A stretch of DNA of 47,060 bases from an uncultured Litorivicinus sp. Its GTDB lineage: Bacteria; Pseudomonadota; Gammaproteobacteria; Pseudomonadales; Litorivicinaceae. Positions 11,821-23,373 of the stretch are shown here, in pieces. Below the pieces are notes generated by a model. The model saw only the letters and a list, made by a program, of their open reading frames with translations, was not told the DNA's origin and searched no databases. A program made the position numbers and the translations under genes. The stretch spans positions 1 through 47,060 of the forward strand of contig CACECO010000011.1 in NCBI GenBank assembly GCA_902558075.1, written 5' to 3'. Positions within the stretch are counted from its first letter, which is position 1, and each line of letters starts with the position of its first letter.

Positions 11821-14100
11821 ATGTTGAGCCGCGATCTCGAAGTCACCTTAAATAGCGCGTTCAAACGCGCCAGGGAGCTTCGTCATGAATACATGACCGT
11901 TGAGCATCTGTTGCTTGGGCTGCTAGATAATGCTTCAGCGGTTAAGGTACTCAATGCCTGTGGTGCCGATTTGTCGAAGCTACGCGAAGAGCTTGAGCAG
12001 TTTGTGGTGCAGACAACGCCAGGGCTTCCGGAGGATTCTGATCGTGACACACAGCCGACCCTGGGATTTCAGCGGGTACTTCAGCGTGCTGTGTTCCATG
12101 TGCAGTCCTCGGGTAAGCAGGAAGTGACTGGTGCCAATGTGTTAGTCGCCATCTTTTCGGAGCAAGAGTCGCAGGCCGTTTATTTCCTGAAACAGCAAGA
12201 GATCGCGCGAATCGATGTCGTGAACTACATCAGTCATGGGATTGCGAAGTCTGAGGAAACCGGGGCTGACGGTGAGACCGAATCGGAATCGCAAACTAAT
12301 CAGGCTACAGCAGGTGATGAGCGTACATCCAACCTTGATGGTTACTGCACCAATCTGAACTCAGAAGTGAAGAAGGGACGCATCGATCCGTTGATCGGTC
12401 GTGATGAGGAGCTATCTCGGGTTATTCAAACATTGTCACGTCGTCGTAAGAATAATCCTTTACTTGTCGGGGAAGCTGGCGTTGGCAAAACAGCGATTGC
12501 TGAAGGCTTGGCTTATCGGATCGAAGAAGGGCAAGTCCCGGAGGTGATTCATGATGCCGTGGTTTATTCGCTCGATTTGGGATCATTATTAGCCGGTACG
12601 AAATATCGAGGTGATTTCGAGAAGCGCCTCAAAGCTTTGTTGGGAGAACTGGAAAAAGAAGAACACGCCATTTTGTTTATCGATGAGATTCACACCATCA
12701 TCGGCGCAGGTGCTGCCTCGGGGGGCGTTATGGACGCATCCAATTTGCTGAAACCTTTGCTATCATCGGGGCAGTTAAAATGTATTGGTTCGACGACTTT
12801 TCAAGAATTCCGGGGAGTTTTTGAGAAAGATCGCGCCCTAGCGCGCCGATTCCAGAAGGTGGATGTTCTTGAGCCCTCGATCGAGGATACGATCAAGATC
12901 CTCAATGGCCTGAAGTCTCGGTTTGAAGAGCACCATGAACTGCGTTACACCAAGGCTTCGCTTACGTCAGCTGTTGAACTATCTGCGAAATACATGAGCG
13001 ATCGGCACTTGCCGGATAAGGCGATAGATATCATCGATGAGGCAGGTGCCATGCAGCGGCTAATGCCACCATCACGTCGTAAGAAAGTGATTGGCGTGCC
13101 GGAAATCGAAGCAGTTGTTGCGAATATTGCGCGGATTCCACCGAAACAGATTTCGAAATCAGATTCTGAAGTGTTAGAGAATCTTGAGCGTGATTTGAAG
13201 TTGACGGTCTTTGGACAGAACGAAGCCATCGAGCGGATGAGTTCAGCAATCAAGCTATCGCGGGCGGGGCTGAAGCAAGAGGGGAAGCCGGTTGGATGTT
13301 TCCTGTTTGCGGGACCGACAGGCGTTGGTAAAACAGAAGTCAGCCGCCAGTTATCGCGGACGCTCGGTATTGAGTTGGTTCGCTTTGATATGTCGGAATA
13401 CATGGAGCGGCATACGGTCAGTCGTCTAATCGGTGCGCCTCCAGGCTATGTAGGCTTTGATCAAGGTGGGTTGTTGACCGAAGCGATCACAAAAAATCCA
13501 CATTGTGTCTTGCTGCTTGACGAGGTCGAAAAAGCGCATCCGGACGTCTTTAATCTGTTGTTGCAGGTCATGGATCATGGGACCTTGACCGATAACAATG
13601 GTCGGAAGGCTGACTTCCGCCATGTGGTTTTGATTATGACCACGAATGCCGGTGCTGAGAGTTTGTCAAAACGCTCGATTGGATTCAGCGAGCAGGATCA
13701 GACAACGGACGCGATGGAGGCGGTCACGCGTCACTTCACTCCGGAGTTTCGTAATCGTCTGGACGCGATCGTTCAGTTTGGTGCACTGAACGAAGAAGTA
13801 ATTGAGCAAGTGGTTCACAAATTCATCGCTGAGCTACAGGCACAATTGGACGATCGAAAAGTGTCCATTGAATTAGATGAGTCTGCGATGCGTTGGCTTG
13901 CCAAGCGCGGCTATGACAAAGCCATGGGCGCTCGTCCGATGGCGCGACTCATTCAGGATTCGATCAAACGGCCTCTGGCTGATGCCATCTTGTTCGGTGA
14001 GTTGGCCGGTGGTGGCAGTGTTCTGGTGACAGCTGATAAAAACGACGAGCTTGCGTTCGAAATGACGCCTCGCGTGGTGAAATCGAAAGAAACTGCGTGA
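11821..14100 (+). CDS. clpA: ATP-dependent Clp protease ATPase subunit ClpA
   Basis: 759 aa from ATG 11821, preceded by an excellent GAGGAGGAG ribosome site; the frame's earlier start lies inside clpS. An N-terminal Clp repeat domain (residues 1-145, LSRDLEVTLNSAFKRAR) is followed by AAA+ module 1 (Walker A GEAGVGKT, Walker B ILFIDEIHT) and AAA+ module 2 (Walker A GPTGVGKTE, Walker B VLLLDEVEKAHPDVF), with no long ClpB-type middle domain. The length and absence of the ClpB linker mark it as ClpA. It unfolds ClpS-delivered and other substrates for ClpP, which is not in the window. Confidence 0.97.
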   Translation: MLSRDLEVTLNSAFKRARELRHEYMTVEHLLLGLLDNASAVKVLNACGADLSKLREELEQFVVQTTPGLPEDSDRDTQPTLGFQRVLQRAVFHVQSSGKQEVTGANVLVAIFSEQESQAVYFLKQQEIARIDVVNYISHGIAKSEETGADGETESESQTNQATAGDERTSNLDGYCTNLNSEVKKGRIDPLIGRDEELSRVIQTLSRRRKNNPLLVGEAGVGKTAIAEGLAYRIEEGQVPEVIHDAVVYSLDLGSLLAGTKYRGDFEKRLKALLGELEKEEHAILFIDEIHTIIGAGAASGGVMDASNLLKPLLSSGQLKCIGSTTFQEFRGVFEKDRALARRFQKVDVLEPSIEDTIKILNGLKSRFEEHHELRYTKASLTSAVELSAKYMSDRHLPDKAIDIIDEAGAMQRLMPPSRRKKVIGVPEIEAVVANIARIPPKQISKSDSEVLENLERDLKLTVFGQNEAIERMSSAIKLSRAGLKQEGKPVGCFLFAGPTGVGKTEVSRQLSRTLGIELVRFDMSEYMERHTVSRLIGAPPGYVGFDQGGLLTEAITKNPHCVLLLDEVEKAHPDVFNLLLQVMDHGTLTDNNGRKADFRHVVLIMTTNAGAESLSKRSIGFSEQDQTTDAMEAVTRHFTPEFRNRLDAIVQFGALNEEVIEQVVHKFIAELQAQLDDRKVSIELDESAMRWLAKRGYDKAMGARPMARLIQDSIKRPLADAILFGELAGGGSVLVTADKNDELAFEMTPRVVKSKETA

Positions 14101-14108
14101 GGTTTGGA

Positions 14109-14129
14109 CATCCCCGTCACTTCGGGATG
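14109..14129. terminator. Hairpin between convergent clpA and infA
   Basis: CATCCC at 14109-14114 pairs with GGGATG at 14124-14129 around a 9-base loop, between the two convergent stop codons. Neither side has a clear T-run, so it may act as a weak bidirectional terminator or only as an mRNA 3' stem. Confidence 0.3.
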
Positions 14130-14137
14130 GCGAAAGA

Positions 14138-14356
14138 TCAGCGTGCCCGAAACGTGATACGACCTTTAGTCAGGTCATAGGGTGTGAGTTCAACAGTCAC
14201 TCGGTCACCAGTCAGGATGCGAATATAGTGCTTACGCATTTTCCCGGAGATGTGTGCAGTGACGACGTGACCATTGTCGAGTTCGACACGGAACATGGTA
14301 TTCGGCAGCGTATCAACGATCGTGCCCTCCATTTCAATTGAATCTTCTTTTGCCAT
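14138..14356 (-). CDS. infA: Translation initiation factor IF-1
   Basis: A 72-aa S1/OB-fold protein of exact IF-1 length: [19 protein letters not shown] at the start, then [20 protein letters not shown] and a C-terminal YDLTKGRI(T/V)xR ending. IF-1 occupies the ribosomal A site during initiation. It follows bpt on the same strand at 42 bp and is convergent with clpA, the standard clpA-infA-bpt-aat arrangement. Confidence 0.98.
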   Translation of the reverse strand: MAKEDSIEMEGTIVDTLPNTMFRVELDNGHVVTAHISGKMRKHYIRILTGDRVTVELTPYDLTKGRITFRAR

Positions 14357-14398
14357 TTGGCTCCCTTCGAACGTACTGAAAGGCGCGATTATGCCCGC

Positions 14399-15111
14399 TT
14401 ACTCCGCACGAATCCACCTACTGTTGATGAGCATCTCGATTGGCCGGTACTCGTTTTTATAGGCCATCTTTTTTGAATCGCGAATCCAATACCCTAAATA
14501 TACGTAGGGAAGCTCGAGACCACGGGCGATTTCGATCAGCTGCAAAACCATCAGACGCCCCAGACTTCGGGAATCAAACTGGGGGTCCGGATCAAAGAAT
14601 GAGTAGATTGCTGAGAGTCCATTCCCTGGGATTTCGTCAAATAATGTGACCGCGATGAGACGTTCCTCCAGGTGCGCTTCAAGGAAGAACGCGTGATCTG
14701 AGCTCGAGGCGAGAAAGGATTCATATTGCGATGGTGAGGGTGGATACATATCGCCATCGGCGTGACGCACCTCAATATATCGACGATACAAGTCATAACG
14801 CGCTTCATCCAAAACTGGCGTCCGAGCGATGAAGCTGACATCCTTATTTTTTTTAAGCGTGCGGATTTGGCGACGTTTGGGTTGAAATGATGCGATGGGA
14901 ACCCGCACTGAAATACAGGCGGTACACTGTGCACAGTGTGGCCTGTAGGTGTAGCGACCGGATCGCCGAAATCCAGATTCGGCCAGCTTCACGACCTGCT
15001 CGCTCGTCAAGGTGGTGCTGGGTTCGACAAACAGGGTTGTTGCCTCTTGCCCTTCGAGGTAACTGCACGGATGCGGTGCTGTGGCAAAAAATTTTAGTGT
15101 TTCAAAACCAC

Positions 15112-15115
<4 letters not shown>
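14399..15115 (-). CDS. bpt: Aspartate/glutamate leucyltransferase Bpt
   Basis: A 238-aa arginyl/leucyl-tRNA-protein transferase family member (once called Ate). The N-terminal domain shows CSYLEGQEATTLFV and the paired-cysteine segment HCAQCTACISVRV; the GNAT-like C-terminal half contains YRRYIEVRHADGDM, LSAIYSFFDP and YVYLGYWIRDSKKMAYKN. Bpt attaches Leu to proteins with N-terminal Asp or Glu, making ClpS substrates. Its ATG overlaps the aat stop by four bases (ATGA), so the two transferases are probably coupled. Confidence 0.95.
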
Positions 15116-16724
<1,609 letters not shown>

Positions 16725-16786
16725 TTACGAATGCCTTTTAATGCTTATAGATTAAAGGTCATGAGTCCATCCTCCAAGGAGTTCGG

Positions 16787-19327
16787 TTGAACGAATCCAA
16801 GTCACAAGTCTGGTATCGCCGCTTAACCCGAGAAGTCACGTGGCTTTTCGGCCTTGCATCATCGATTTTTATTTTTTTAGCGCTTTTGTCCTTCGATGTG
16901 AGAGATCCAGGTTGGTCATATCAAGGAGCGATTTCTCATGTGAATAATGCGATCGGTCCGGTGGGTGCATATGTGTCTGATTGGATGTTGTCTTGGTTCG
17001 GCTATGCGGCATTCGGTGTTGCTTGGGTCCCAATGATGGTTGTTCGGTGGATCGTCCGGGGAACTCAAGATGGACGAGTCTGGATCGCGCGCGCCTTGGG
17101 TTTGATCCTATTGATCCCGGGTCTTTGTATTGTGCTTGGTCTGCACATTGGATCGGGCACAACCTCGTTACCGATCGGGACGACCGGTGGTGGTATCTTG
17201 GGGGGAGTACTGAATCAAGGCTTGGTCGCTGACTTTGGTCTGACTGGCACAGCGTTATCTGGTCTGGCGTTGAGTATCGTTGGACTGACCATTGTTTTCT
17301 CATTGTCTTGGCCAGACGTCCTTGCAGCCACTGGATCCGCGGTCCTCGAATTGAGTCGATCAATGGTGGGCGTCTTGACTGGACAAAGTCGGCCTGCGCA
17401 GTTAAGCATCGAAAGTCGTCAATCGTTGTTAGGGCGACTCTTAGCCCCGATTAACCGAGCGATTTTTCCAAAAACGATTCGCAATACCCTCAGAAAGGTT
17501 GCACCGCGTCCGCCAGAGGCTGATGTTGCCCAGATTGAAGCGGAGCTCCTTGGACTGAGGGCATCACGGGATATTTATCACCCCGAAGCGTCGATGCCAG
17601 AAATTAATCTCGAACAGCCGTCGGATAATCAAGGGCCTCATCTTGATCCCGCAGAATTAGATCAGATGGAGGATGGTCGTGGTTACCCGGTAATCGATAC
17701 TGACGCTGCTCCCGGCTTGGTTGAGCGAAACATCACGATCGCGCCATTGAACGAGGCTCAAACGCTCCTTGAGGATAGGCCTGTTCCTCTTTTCCCGAAA
17801 GCGAAAGCTCAGGCAAAGAAACCAGTTCTTGGACAGATGTCATTGCCTGACTTGTCCTTACTTGATCCGGCTGATCCGTCTTCAGATAGAGGTTTCTCTC
17901 AGGATGAGCTGACCGAAATGGGTGATTTGCTGATCCGCCGTCTTGGTGAATTTGGCGTGGATGCCGAGATTGTTGCGATTAATCCAGGTCCCGTCGTGAC
18001 GCGTTTTGAGATCGATCCAGCGCCTGGTGTCAAAGTCTCTCGGATCACCAATCTTGCCAAAGATCTCGCAAGGAGCTTGGCTGTTATCAGCGTCCGCGTT
18101 GTTGAGGTGATCCCGGGTAAAAGCACGGTCGGCGTCGAGATCCCGAACCAACATCGCGAGATGGTGCGTTTATCCCAGATTCTGGGTAGTGATGCCTTCA
18201 CTCAGGATCCATCAGTCCTCACACTAGCACTTGGTCATGATATTTCTGGACAGTCGGTGTGCGCTAATCTGGCGAAGATGCCACATTTACTGGTAGCGGG
18301 AACTACAGGTTCAGGGAAGTCTGTGGGTGTGAATGCAATGCTTTTATCCATGTTATATAAAGCAAGGCCTGATGATCTGCGTTTGATTTTGGTTGACCCC
18401 AAAATGCTGGAACTCTCGATTTATGAAGGGATTCCGCATTTGTTAGCCCCAGTGGTCACTGATATGAAAGACGCGGCGAATGCACTTCGTTGGTGTGTTG
18501 GCGAAATGGAACGTCGTTACAAGTTGATGGCTGCACTTGGGGTTCGAAATCTGGATGGGTATAACCAAAAGCTGCATGAGCACACAGCGCGAGGAGAGCC
18601 CATCCTGGATCCAACATTTGTTCCGAGAGGTTTTGATCCGGACGAGACTTCACCTGAGCTGAAGACGATGCCATTAATCGTTGTCGTGATTGATGAGTTT
18701 GCCGACATGATGATGATTGTGGGTAAGAAAGTAGATCAATTGATCGCACGGCTGGCGCAAAAGGCTCGTGCTGCAGGAATCCATCTGATTCTCGCGACGC
18801 AGCGTCCGTCAGTGGATGTCATCACTGGCTTGATTAAGGCGAACGTACCGAGCCGAATGAGTTTTCAGGTCAGTTCAAAAATTGATTCCAGAACTGTCTT
18901 AGATCAAGGTGGTGCGGAGCAATTACTGGGTCATGGTGACATGCTGTATCTACCAGCAGGTAAACCTGTACCAGTGAGGGTTCATGGTGCGTTTGTGGAT
19001 GATCATGAAGTTCATAATGTCGTGAATTTCTGGAAGATTCAGGGTCAGCCTGCTTATGAAGAGGTAATTCTCAACGCACAAGCTTCAGGTGATGTTGAAT
19101 CGCAGGGATCACTGCTTGATGGTGATGATGAAGCGGATCCGTTGTATGACGAAGCCGTTGCTTTTGTTACGAAAACGCGCCGTGCGTCGATCTCTGCGGT
19201 GCAGCGGAAACTAAAAATAGGATACAACCGCGCGGCTCGCATGATTGAAGCCATGGAAGCGGCCGGTGTCGTGAGTGAAATGAGCTCGAATGGATCTCGT
19301 GAAGTGTTGGCACCGGGACCACGTTGA
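16787..19327 (+). CDS. ftsK: DNA translocase FtsK
   Basis: An 846-aa protein starting at TTG 16787, with AAGGA about 8 bases upstream. The N-terminus has several hydrophobic segments (residues ~20-190) that anchor it at the septum, then a short, acidic linker of ~190 residues. The motor follows, with Walker [10 protein letters not shown] near residue 507, Walker [13 protein letters not shown] and [13 protein letters not shown]. The C-terminal gamma winged helix ([20 protein letters not shown]) should read KOPS sites. FtsK couples division to chromosome dimer resolution by XerCD at dif. The linker is short compared with E. coli FtsK. Its stop overlaps the lolA start by one base. Confidence 0.96.
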   Translation: MNESKSQVWYRRLTREVTWLFGLASSIFIFLALLSFDVRDPGWSYQGAISHVNNAIGPVGAYVSDWMLSWFGYAAFGVAWVPMMVVRWIVRGTQDGRVWIARALGLILLIPGLCIVLGLHIGSGTTSLPIGTTGGGILGGVLNQGLVADFGLTGTALSGLALSIVGLTIVFSLSWPDVLAATGSAVLELSRSMVGVLTGQSRPAQLSIESRQSLLGRLLAPINRAIFPKTIRNTLRKVAPRPPEADVAQIEAELLGLRASRDIYHPEASMPEINLEQPSDNQGPHLDPAELDQMEDGRGYPVIDTDAAPGLVERNITIAPLNEAQTLLEDRPVPLFPKAKAQAKKPVLGQMSLPDLSLLDPADPSSDRGFSQDELTEMGDLLIRRLGEFGVDAEIVAINPGPVVTRFEIDPAPGVKVSRITNLAKDLARSLAVISVRVVEVIPGKSTVGVEIPNQHREMVRLSQILGSDAFTQDPSVLTLALGHDISGQSVCANLAKMPHLLVAGTTGSGKSVGVNAMLLSMLYKARPDDLRLILVDPKMLELSIYEGIPHLLAPVVTDMKDAANALRWCVGEMERRYKLMAALGVRNLDGYNQKLHEHTARGEPILDPTFVPRGFDPDETSPELKTMPLIVVVIDEFADMMMIVGKKVDQLIARLAQKARAAGIHLILATQRPSVDVITGLIKANVPSRMSFQVSSKIDSRTVLDQGGAEQLLGHGDMLYLPAGKPVPVRVHGAFVDDHEVHNVVNFWKIQGQPAYEEVILNAQASGDVESQGSLLDGDDEADPLYDEAVAFVTKTRRASISAVQRKLKIGYNRAARMIEAMEAAGVVSEMSSNGSREVLAPGPR

Positions 19328-19944
19328 TGCGTTATGTAATTGTATTTGGATGGCTATTGTTGTCGCTTAGTGCTACTGCTTCACCGATTGAGAGTCTCGC
19401 AAGACTTTTGGAGCCGTATCGGACGTTTTCAGCAGAATTCCAACAAAGTACGTTAGATTCGAAAGGTATGTCGATTACCGAGATGACGGGCACGCTTGCA
19501 ATCGCCTCGGAGTCGATCTTTTACTGGGAAACGAACCCACCCTTCTCGCAGGTCATTGTGGCTGATGGCGAGGTACTCTGGGTATTTGATAAGGATCTGT
19601 ATCAGGTTCAGGTGCGACCGCTTGAAGACACATTGACGGCATCACCAGCAGTAATCTTAAGCGGTGATCTCGATGTCTTGGGTTCTAGTTTCCAAATTAC
19701 AGAAGAACGATCTGGAACCATCGCGATATACGCTCTGCAGCCCAGGGCAACTGATGAAGTGACTCGACAAATCGTGTTGCGATTCGACGGGACCCGATTA
19801 CTGGATTTATCGATTGAGGACGCGCTTGGCAATCGATCGCTTGTATCGCTGACGGAAGTAAAGTACGGAAAGCCGGCTGATGCTCTGTTCGAATTCAAAC
19901 CACCTGACGGCGCTGATGTAATTTATGCGTTGGGTAATCAGTAG
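19327..19944 (+). CDS. lolA: Outer-membrane lipoprotein carrier protein LolA
   Basis: A 205-aa periplasmic chaperone starting at ATG 19327 within the ftsK stop (TGATG). It has a signal peptide of about 20 residues ending SATAS, then the LolA fold: LEPYRTFSAEFQQST, FYWETNPPFSQVIVADGEVLWVFD, LYQVQVRPL and a C-terminal FEFKPPDGADVI. LolA carries lipoproteins from LolCDE to LolB. The ftsK-lolA pair is conserved in gammaproteobacteria; rarA, which usually follows, is absent and serS comes next after 134 bp. Confidence 0.93.
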   Translation: MRYVIVFGWLLLSLSATASPIESLARLLEPYRTFSAEFQQSTLDSKGMSITEMTGTLAIASESIFYWETNPPFSQVIVADGEVLWVFDKDLYQVQVRPLEDTLTASPAVILSGDLDVLGSSFQITEERSGTIAIYALQPRATDEVTRQIVLRFDGTRLLDLSIEDALGNRSLVSLTEVKYGKPADALFEFKPPDGADVIYALGNQ

Positions 19945-20078
19945 TTGTTATCCAAGAGACGGGGCGGTTGACCAAGGCTGAACTCGATAGCTGAGCGCGT
20001 GTTCTGGTATGCTCACATGCTCTATTGATCTCTTTATTTGCTGGCCGGTGACTCGGTTTCTAAGGAATATATTCACTC

Positions 20079-21374
20079 ATGCTTGATCCCAAACTTCTTC
20101 GTCAAGATCTCGATTCAGTTGTCGCGCAACTCTTACGGAAAGGCGTTATATTTGACGTATCGGCATATCAGGCACTAGAAACAAAGCGCAAGTCATTGCA
20201 GCTTGAGACTGAATCTTTGCAAAACAAGCGGAGGGATGGATCCAAGTCTGTTGGTTTGTTGATAAAAGAGGGTAGGAAAGAAGAGGCGGAGATTTTAAAG
20301 GTTGAGATTGCGGGCATTGGTGACGAGTTGGCGGCGATCGAGTCACAGTTCCAAAAGGTGCAAGCTGGGCTTGACCAAATTCTTTTGGAAACGCCGAACC
20401 TACCAGAGGCCAGTGTTCCGGAAGGCACCAATGAAGACGATAACGTTGAAGTCTCTTTGGTTGGGCAAAAGCCAGAATTTGGATTTAACGTTCGTGACCA
20501 TATCGAGATTGGCGAGTTGTTTTCAGGTCTCGATTTTGACCGCGCAGCGCTACTTTCTGGTAGCCGATTTGTTACGATTCATGGTGCCTTCGCTAAGTTG
20601 CATCGTGCGTTAATCCAATACATGTTGGATTTGCATACGGAACAGCACGGTTATGCCGAAACCTATGTCCCCTTGCTGGTGGATGGATCGATTCTTGAAG
20701 GTACTGGGCAGTTGCCGAAATTCAAAGATGACTTGTTCAGAATTGCTCCAGAAGATGGCGGCGGCCGTGAGCGCTATTTGATTCCAACGGCCGAAGTGCC
20801 ACTTACCAATCTTGTCCGTGACTCAATCGTGGACGTTTCATCGCTGCCACTCCGGTATGTCGCGCATACGCCATGTTTCCGTGCAGAAGCCGGCTCGTAT
20901 GGGCGAGATGTGCGCGGTATGTTCCGTCAGCATCAGTTCGATAAGGTTGAGTTGGTGTGGATCACTCATCCGGATAAGAGCTGGGAAGCGCTTGACGCAC
21001 TGCGTGCTCACGCTGAGGCGGTTTTGAGAGGTTTAGGTCTACATTACCGAGTGGTTGATCTATGTGGCGGTGATCTCGGGTTTTCAGCAGCAAAAACCTA
21101 TGATCTCGAGGTGTGGTTGCCGGGGCAAAATCAGTTCCGGGAGATCAGCTCTTGCTCGAACTGTTTGGATTTCCAATCACGTCGGATGCAGGCACGATTC
21201 AGAAACGAAAATGGTAAGCCCGAGCTTGTCCACACGCTCAACGGTTCTGGTGTTGCGATCGGGCGTTGTCTGATTGCAGTCGTTGAAAACTATCAAAATG
21301 ACGATGGCTCGATTACGGTACCTGACCCACTGAGGCCCTACCTCAAGGCAGATCACCTGACGCCAACACTATAG
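20079..21374 (+). CDS. serS: Seryl-tRNA synthetase
   Basis: A 431-aa class II synthetase. The N-terminal antiparallel coiled coil (residues ~30-100) binds the long variable arm of tRNA-Ser; motif 2 is visible in HTPCFRAEAGSYGRDVRG(M)FRQHQF and motif 3 in GSGVAIGRCLIAVVENYQ. It charges serine tRNAs, including the tRNA-Ser(UGA) at 24708. Its last six bases, CTATAG (21369-21374), are palindromic and also serve as the last six bases of convergent tusE. Confidence 0.97.
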   Translation: MLDPKLLRQDLDSVVAQLLRKGVIFDVSAYQALETKRKSLQLETESLQNKRRDGSKSVGLLIKEGRKEEAEILKVEIAGIGDELAAIESQFQKVQAGLDQILLETPNLPEASVPEGTNEDDNVEVSLVGQKPEFGFNVRDHIEIGELFSGLDFDRAALLSGSRFVTIHGAFAKLHRALIQYMLDLHTEQHGYAETYVPLLVDGSILEGTGQLPKFKDDLFRIAPEDGGGRERYLIPTAEVPLTNLVRDSIVDVSSLPLRYVAHTPCFRAEAGSYGRDVRGMFRQHQFDKVELVWITHPDKSWEALDALRAHAEAVLRGLGLHYRVVDLCGGDLGFSAAKTYDLEVWLPGQNQFREISSCSNCLDFQSRRMQARFRNENGKPELVHTLNGSGVAIGRCLIAVVENYQNDDGSITVPDPLRPYLKADHLTPTL

Positions 21375-21680
21375 GCATTTGGTTGGTTTTGGGAGGCCAG
21401 ACACACGGGCAAGTTGTTTGGCTGGACTCACTGGGAACAGTCGATGCAAATAGATGCTGTTCCCTTTGGTTGGACCGATTTCTAGTTTGATCCACTTAAC
21501 TAAGGGACGCATCGCTGGTGCATGGTCGAACTCGTCATAGTATCGACGGACCAATTCAATTAATTCCCAATGCGCGGGACTGAGGTCGATTGACTCAAGG
21601 GTTGCCAGTTCCTGCGCGATTGATTCATTCCAGTTACTGAGGTTGTCTAAATAGCCATCGGTATCGAGTTGGAGCGACAT
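21369..21680 (-). CDS. tusE: TusE/DsrC family sulfur relay protein
   Basis: A 103-aa DsrC/TusE-fold protein starting at ATG 21680; the longer frame to 21791 overlaps tusB and adds nothing family-like. It shows DTDGYLDNLSNWNE, LSPAHWELIELVRRYYDEF and the C-terminal ...PKPTKCL, where the penultimate Cys102 is the sulfur-accepting residue. It takes persulfide from TusBCD and passes it to MnmA. Absence of the second DsrC cysteine about ten residues earlier argues for TusE rather than a dissimilatory DsrC. Confidence 0.92.
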   Translation of the reverse strand: MSLQLDTDGYLDNLSNWNESIAQELATLESIDLSPAHWELIELVRRYYDEFDHAPAMRPLVKWIKLEIGPTKGNSIYLHRLFPVSPAKQLARVSGLPKPTKCL

Positions 21681-21681
21681 G

Positions 21682-21924
21682 TTAACTCCACGTGCGACAA
21701 GTCGATGTTTCAAGAAGATCGATCCACCCATCAGGTGTGATTGTTTCGATCGCGGCATGTGGGAAGAGTACCTGATCATCGGCAAAGGCAAGTACCTGGC
21801 ATGGCAATTCGTCGAGTTCGTGCACGGCGTTCATCGCTTCACCAGCAACGATTACGATATCATCTGGGGTAAGCCAACCAGTGGCGTCGTGAAGCGCACT
21901 CGCTGAGGTCACTAGATGAATCAT
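21682..21924 (-). CDS. tusB: TusB/DsrH-like sulfur relay protein
   Basis: An 80-aa small subunit with the DsrH-type N-terminus MIHLVTSASALHDATG and a single-domain length. The sequence is divergent, as usual for TusB; assignment rests on size and on its place between tusC (1-bp overlap of start and stop) and tusE (ATG one base after its TAA). It forms the TusBCD hexamer that relays persulfide in 2-thiouridine synthesis. Confidence 0.85.
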   Translation of the reverse strand: MIHLVTSASALHDATGWLTPDDIVIVAGEAMNAVHELDELPCQVLAFADDQVLFPHAAIETITPDGWIDLLETSTCRTWS

Positions 21925-22274
21925 TAGGCCTCCAAAACCACGTCACTTATATTAAGGCAATCCAAGATCTGATCGCGCTCGCAGAGCTTTCCTGGAAAAT
22001 GATCGTTCACCTTAATACCCCGTTCTTTGCAGCTGTTCTCGTCGATCAAGACGTTGTCGATGTCATACAACGGCAGACTTTTGAGCTTTCCACTAAGTGC
22101 CAGTGGGCTTTTATCCGGCATAGTCGGCAGGGAGGCCCAAGATACGCCAGCATTTTGCAAGATGACGGAGACCGGACACTCGAAGGTCGCAAGTACCAGG
22201 GCCATATCGAGCATTTCGCGCGTTCCTAAGGACTCGGTTGGTCCTGAACGGATGACTAGGGTGACGGACTTCAT
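21924..22274 (-). CDS. tusC: TusC/DsrF-like sulfur relay protein
   Basis: A 116-aa DsrEF-fold protein: VTLVIRSGPTESLGTREMLDMALVLATFECPVSVIL resembles the TusC N-terminus (split here: RSGP...REMLDMAL...F..PVSVI), and LPLYDIDNVLIDENSC is the typical C-terminal half. A structural subunit of TusBCD. Its start overlaps the tusD stop by four bases. Confidence 0.9.
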   Translation of the reverse strand: MKSVTLVIRSGPTESLGTREMLDMALVLATFECPVSVILQNAGVSWASLPTMPDKSPLALSGKLKSLPLYDIDNVLIDENSCKERGIKVNDHFPGKLCERDQILDCLNISDVVLEA

Positions 22275-22627
22275 CGAAATTGAACCACTCGGTCAGCTGA
22301 CTGAAGTTGCTCAGTCCATTCTCCAAGTCCCCCGAGTCGAATGCCATCAATGAGTAATTCCTTACAGATCCCGCGTCTTTCGGCCGCCGTGATGCAAGCG
22401 ACGACCTCACATGATTCTAGGGTAGCCAGTTCTGCAAGTTGTCTTGAGGGGTCTGCCTCACCTTGTGGTACGTCGCGAGTTTTATCCGCAAATAGGACTC
22501 CATCTTCATATAAAAAGCAAAAGACCGCGTGTCCTCTGGATAACGCGGCCTTCAGTATGTCAAGGGCTCTTAGTGGCAGTGTTCCACTCTCCGGGGACAC
22601 CGCCAGCAAGATGGCAAACTGCTTCAC
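22271..22627 (-). CDS. tusD: TusD/DsrE-like sulfurtransferase subunit
   Basis: A 118-aa DsrE-fold protein. Cys78 in VVACITAAERRGI matches the position of the catalytic Cys of E. coli TusD and is followed by the usual ERRGI pattern; FLYEDGVLFA and GLGEWTEQLQSADRVVQF are further family blocks. It is the persulfide-carrying subunit of TusBCD, accepting sulfur from TusA and passing it to TusE. Start overlaps the yccA-like gene's stop by four bases. Confidence 0.92.
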   Translation of the reverse strand: MKQFAILLAVSPESGTLPLRALDILKAALSRGHAVFCFLYEDGVLFADKTRDVPQGEADPSRQLAELATLESCEVVACITAAERRGICKELLIDGIRLGGLGEWTEQLQSADRVVQFR

Positions 22628-23298
22628 TCGTCGCCAGAAAAGACGCCCAATAGCGCAAGTAGATTCGTGAATAGCAAATAGATGTCAACATAGAGAGCGA
22701 CAGTCGCCATCACATAGTTTGTCTCACCACCATGGATGATTCGACTGGTGTCGAATAGGATATAACCGGCTGCCAATAATACCAACATCGCGCTGAGTGC
22801 GAGGCTCAAGGCTGGAACCTGGAAAAAAATCAGGCAGATTGACGCGAGTAGCGCGATGATGAGACCTGTGAACAAGAACCCGCCCATGAAGCTAAAGTCT
22901 TTTTTGGTCGTTAACACATACACTGAGAGCGACAAAAAGACTGCGGCAGTGCCGAAGAGGGCGTTACCGACAATCGACGCCCCACCAGGGGCCTGCAAGT
23001 AATAAGAAATCATTGGTCCGAGAGTCCAGCCCATGAACCCGGTGAACGCGAACACCAGTGGCAGAGCCCAGACGCTGTTCCGCATTGCTTGAAGGGCGAA
23101 TAGCAGCCCAATCATACCGCCTAGTGAAAGAAGCCAGTGCATAGGCGGTGCTTGAGTCGAGACGGCCAACGCAGTCATTCCTGCGCTAAAGAATAAAGTC
23201 ATTGAGAGCAACATGTAGGTGTTGCGCAATACCTTGTTTGCTGACTCTGAAGCTCCGTATCCAGCGGTCACTGTGGCCTGAGTAATGCGATCACTCAT
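22624..23298 (-). CDS. yccA: Bax inhibitor-1/YccA family membrane protein
   Basis: A 224-aa protein starting MSDRITQATVTAGYG at ATG 23298, with GGAGATC upstream; the frame's earlier start adds 28 unrelated residues. Seven hydrophobic segments span residues ~25-220, including FTGFMGWTLGPMISYY and the C-terminal LFDTSRIIHGGETNYVMATVALYVDIYLLF, the BI-1 signature. E. coli YccA modulates FtsH-mediated membrane proteolysis. The yccA-tusDCBE order is shared with pseudomonads. Role here inferred from the family. Confidence 0.93.
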   Translation of the reverse strand: MSDRITQATVTAGYGASESANKVLRNTYMLLSMTLFFSAGMTALAVSTQAPPMHWLLSLGGMIGLLFALQAMRNSVWALPLVFAFTGFMGWTLGPMISYYLQAPGGASIVGNALFGTAAVFLSLSVYVLTTKKDFSFMGGFLFTGLIIALLASICLIFFQVPALSLALSAMLVLLAAGYILFDTSRIIHGGETNYVMATVALYVDIYLLFTNLLALLGVFSGDE

Positions 23299-23373
23299 CG
23301 AAAGATCTCCTATATCTGATTGAGCACCGGATGTACTCAACTTTCGTATGATGCAATATCTATAGTAATGGTT

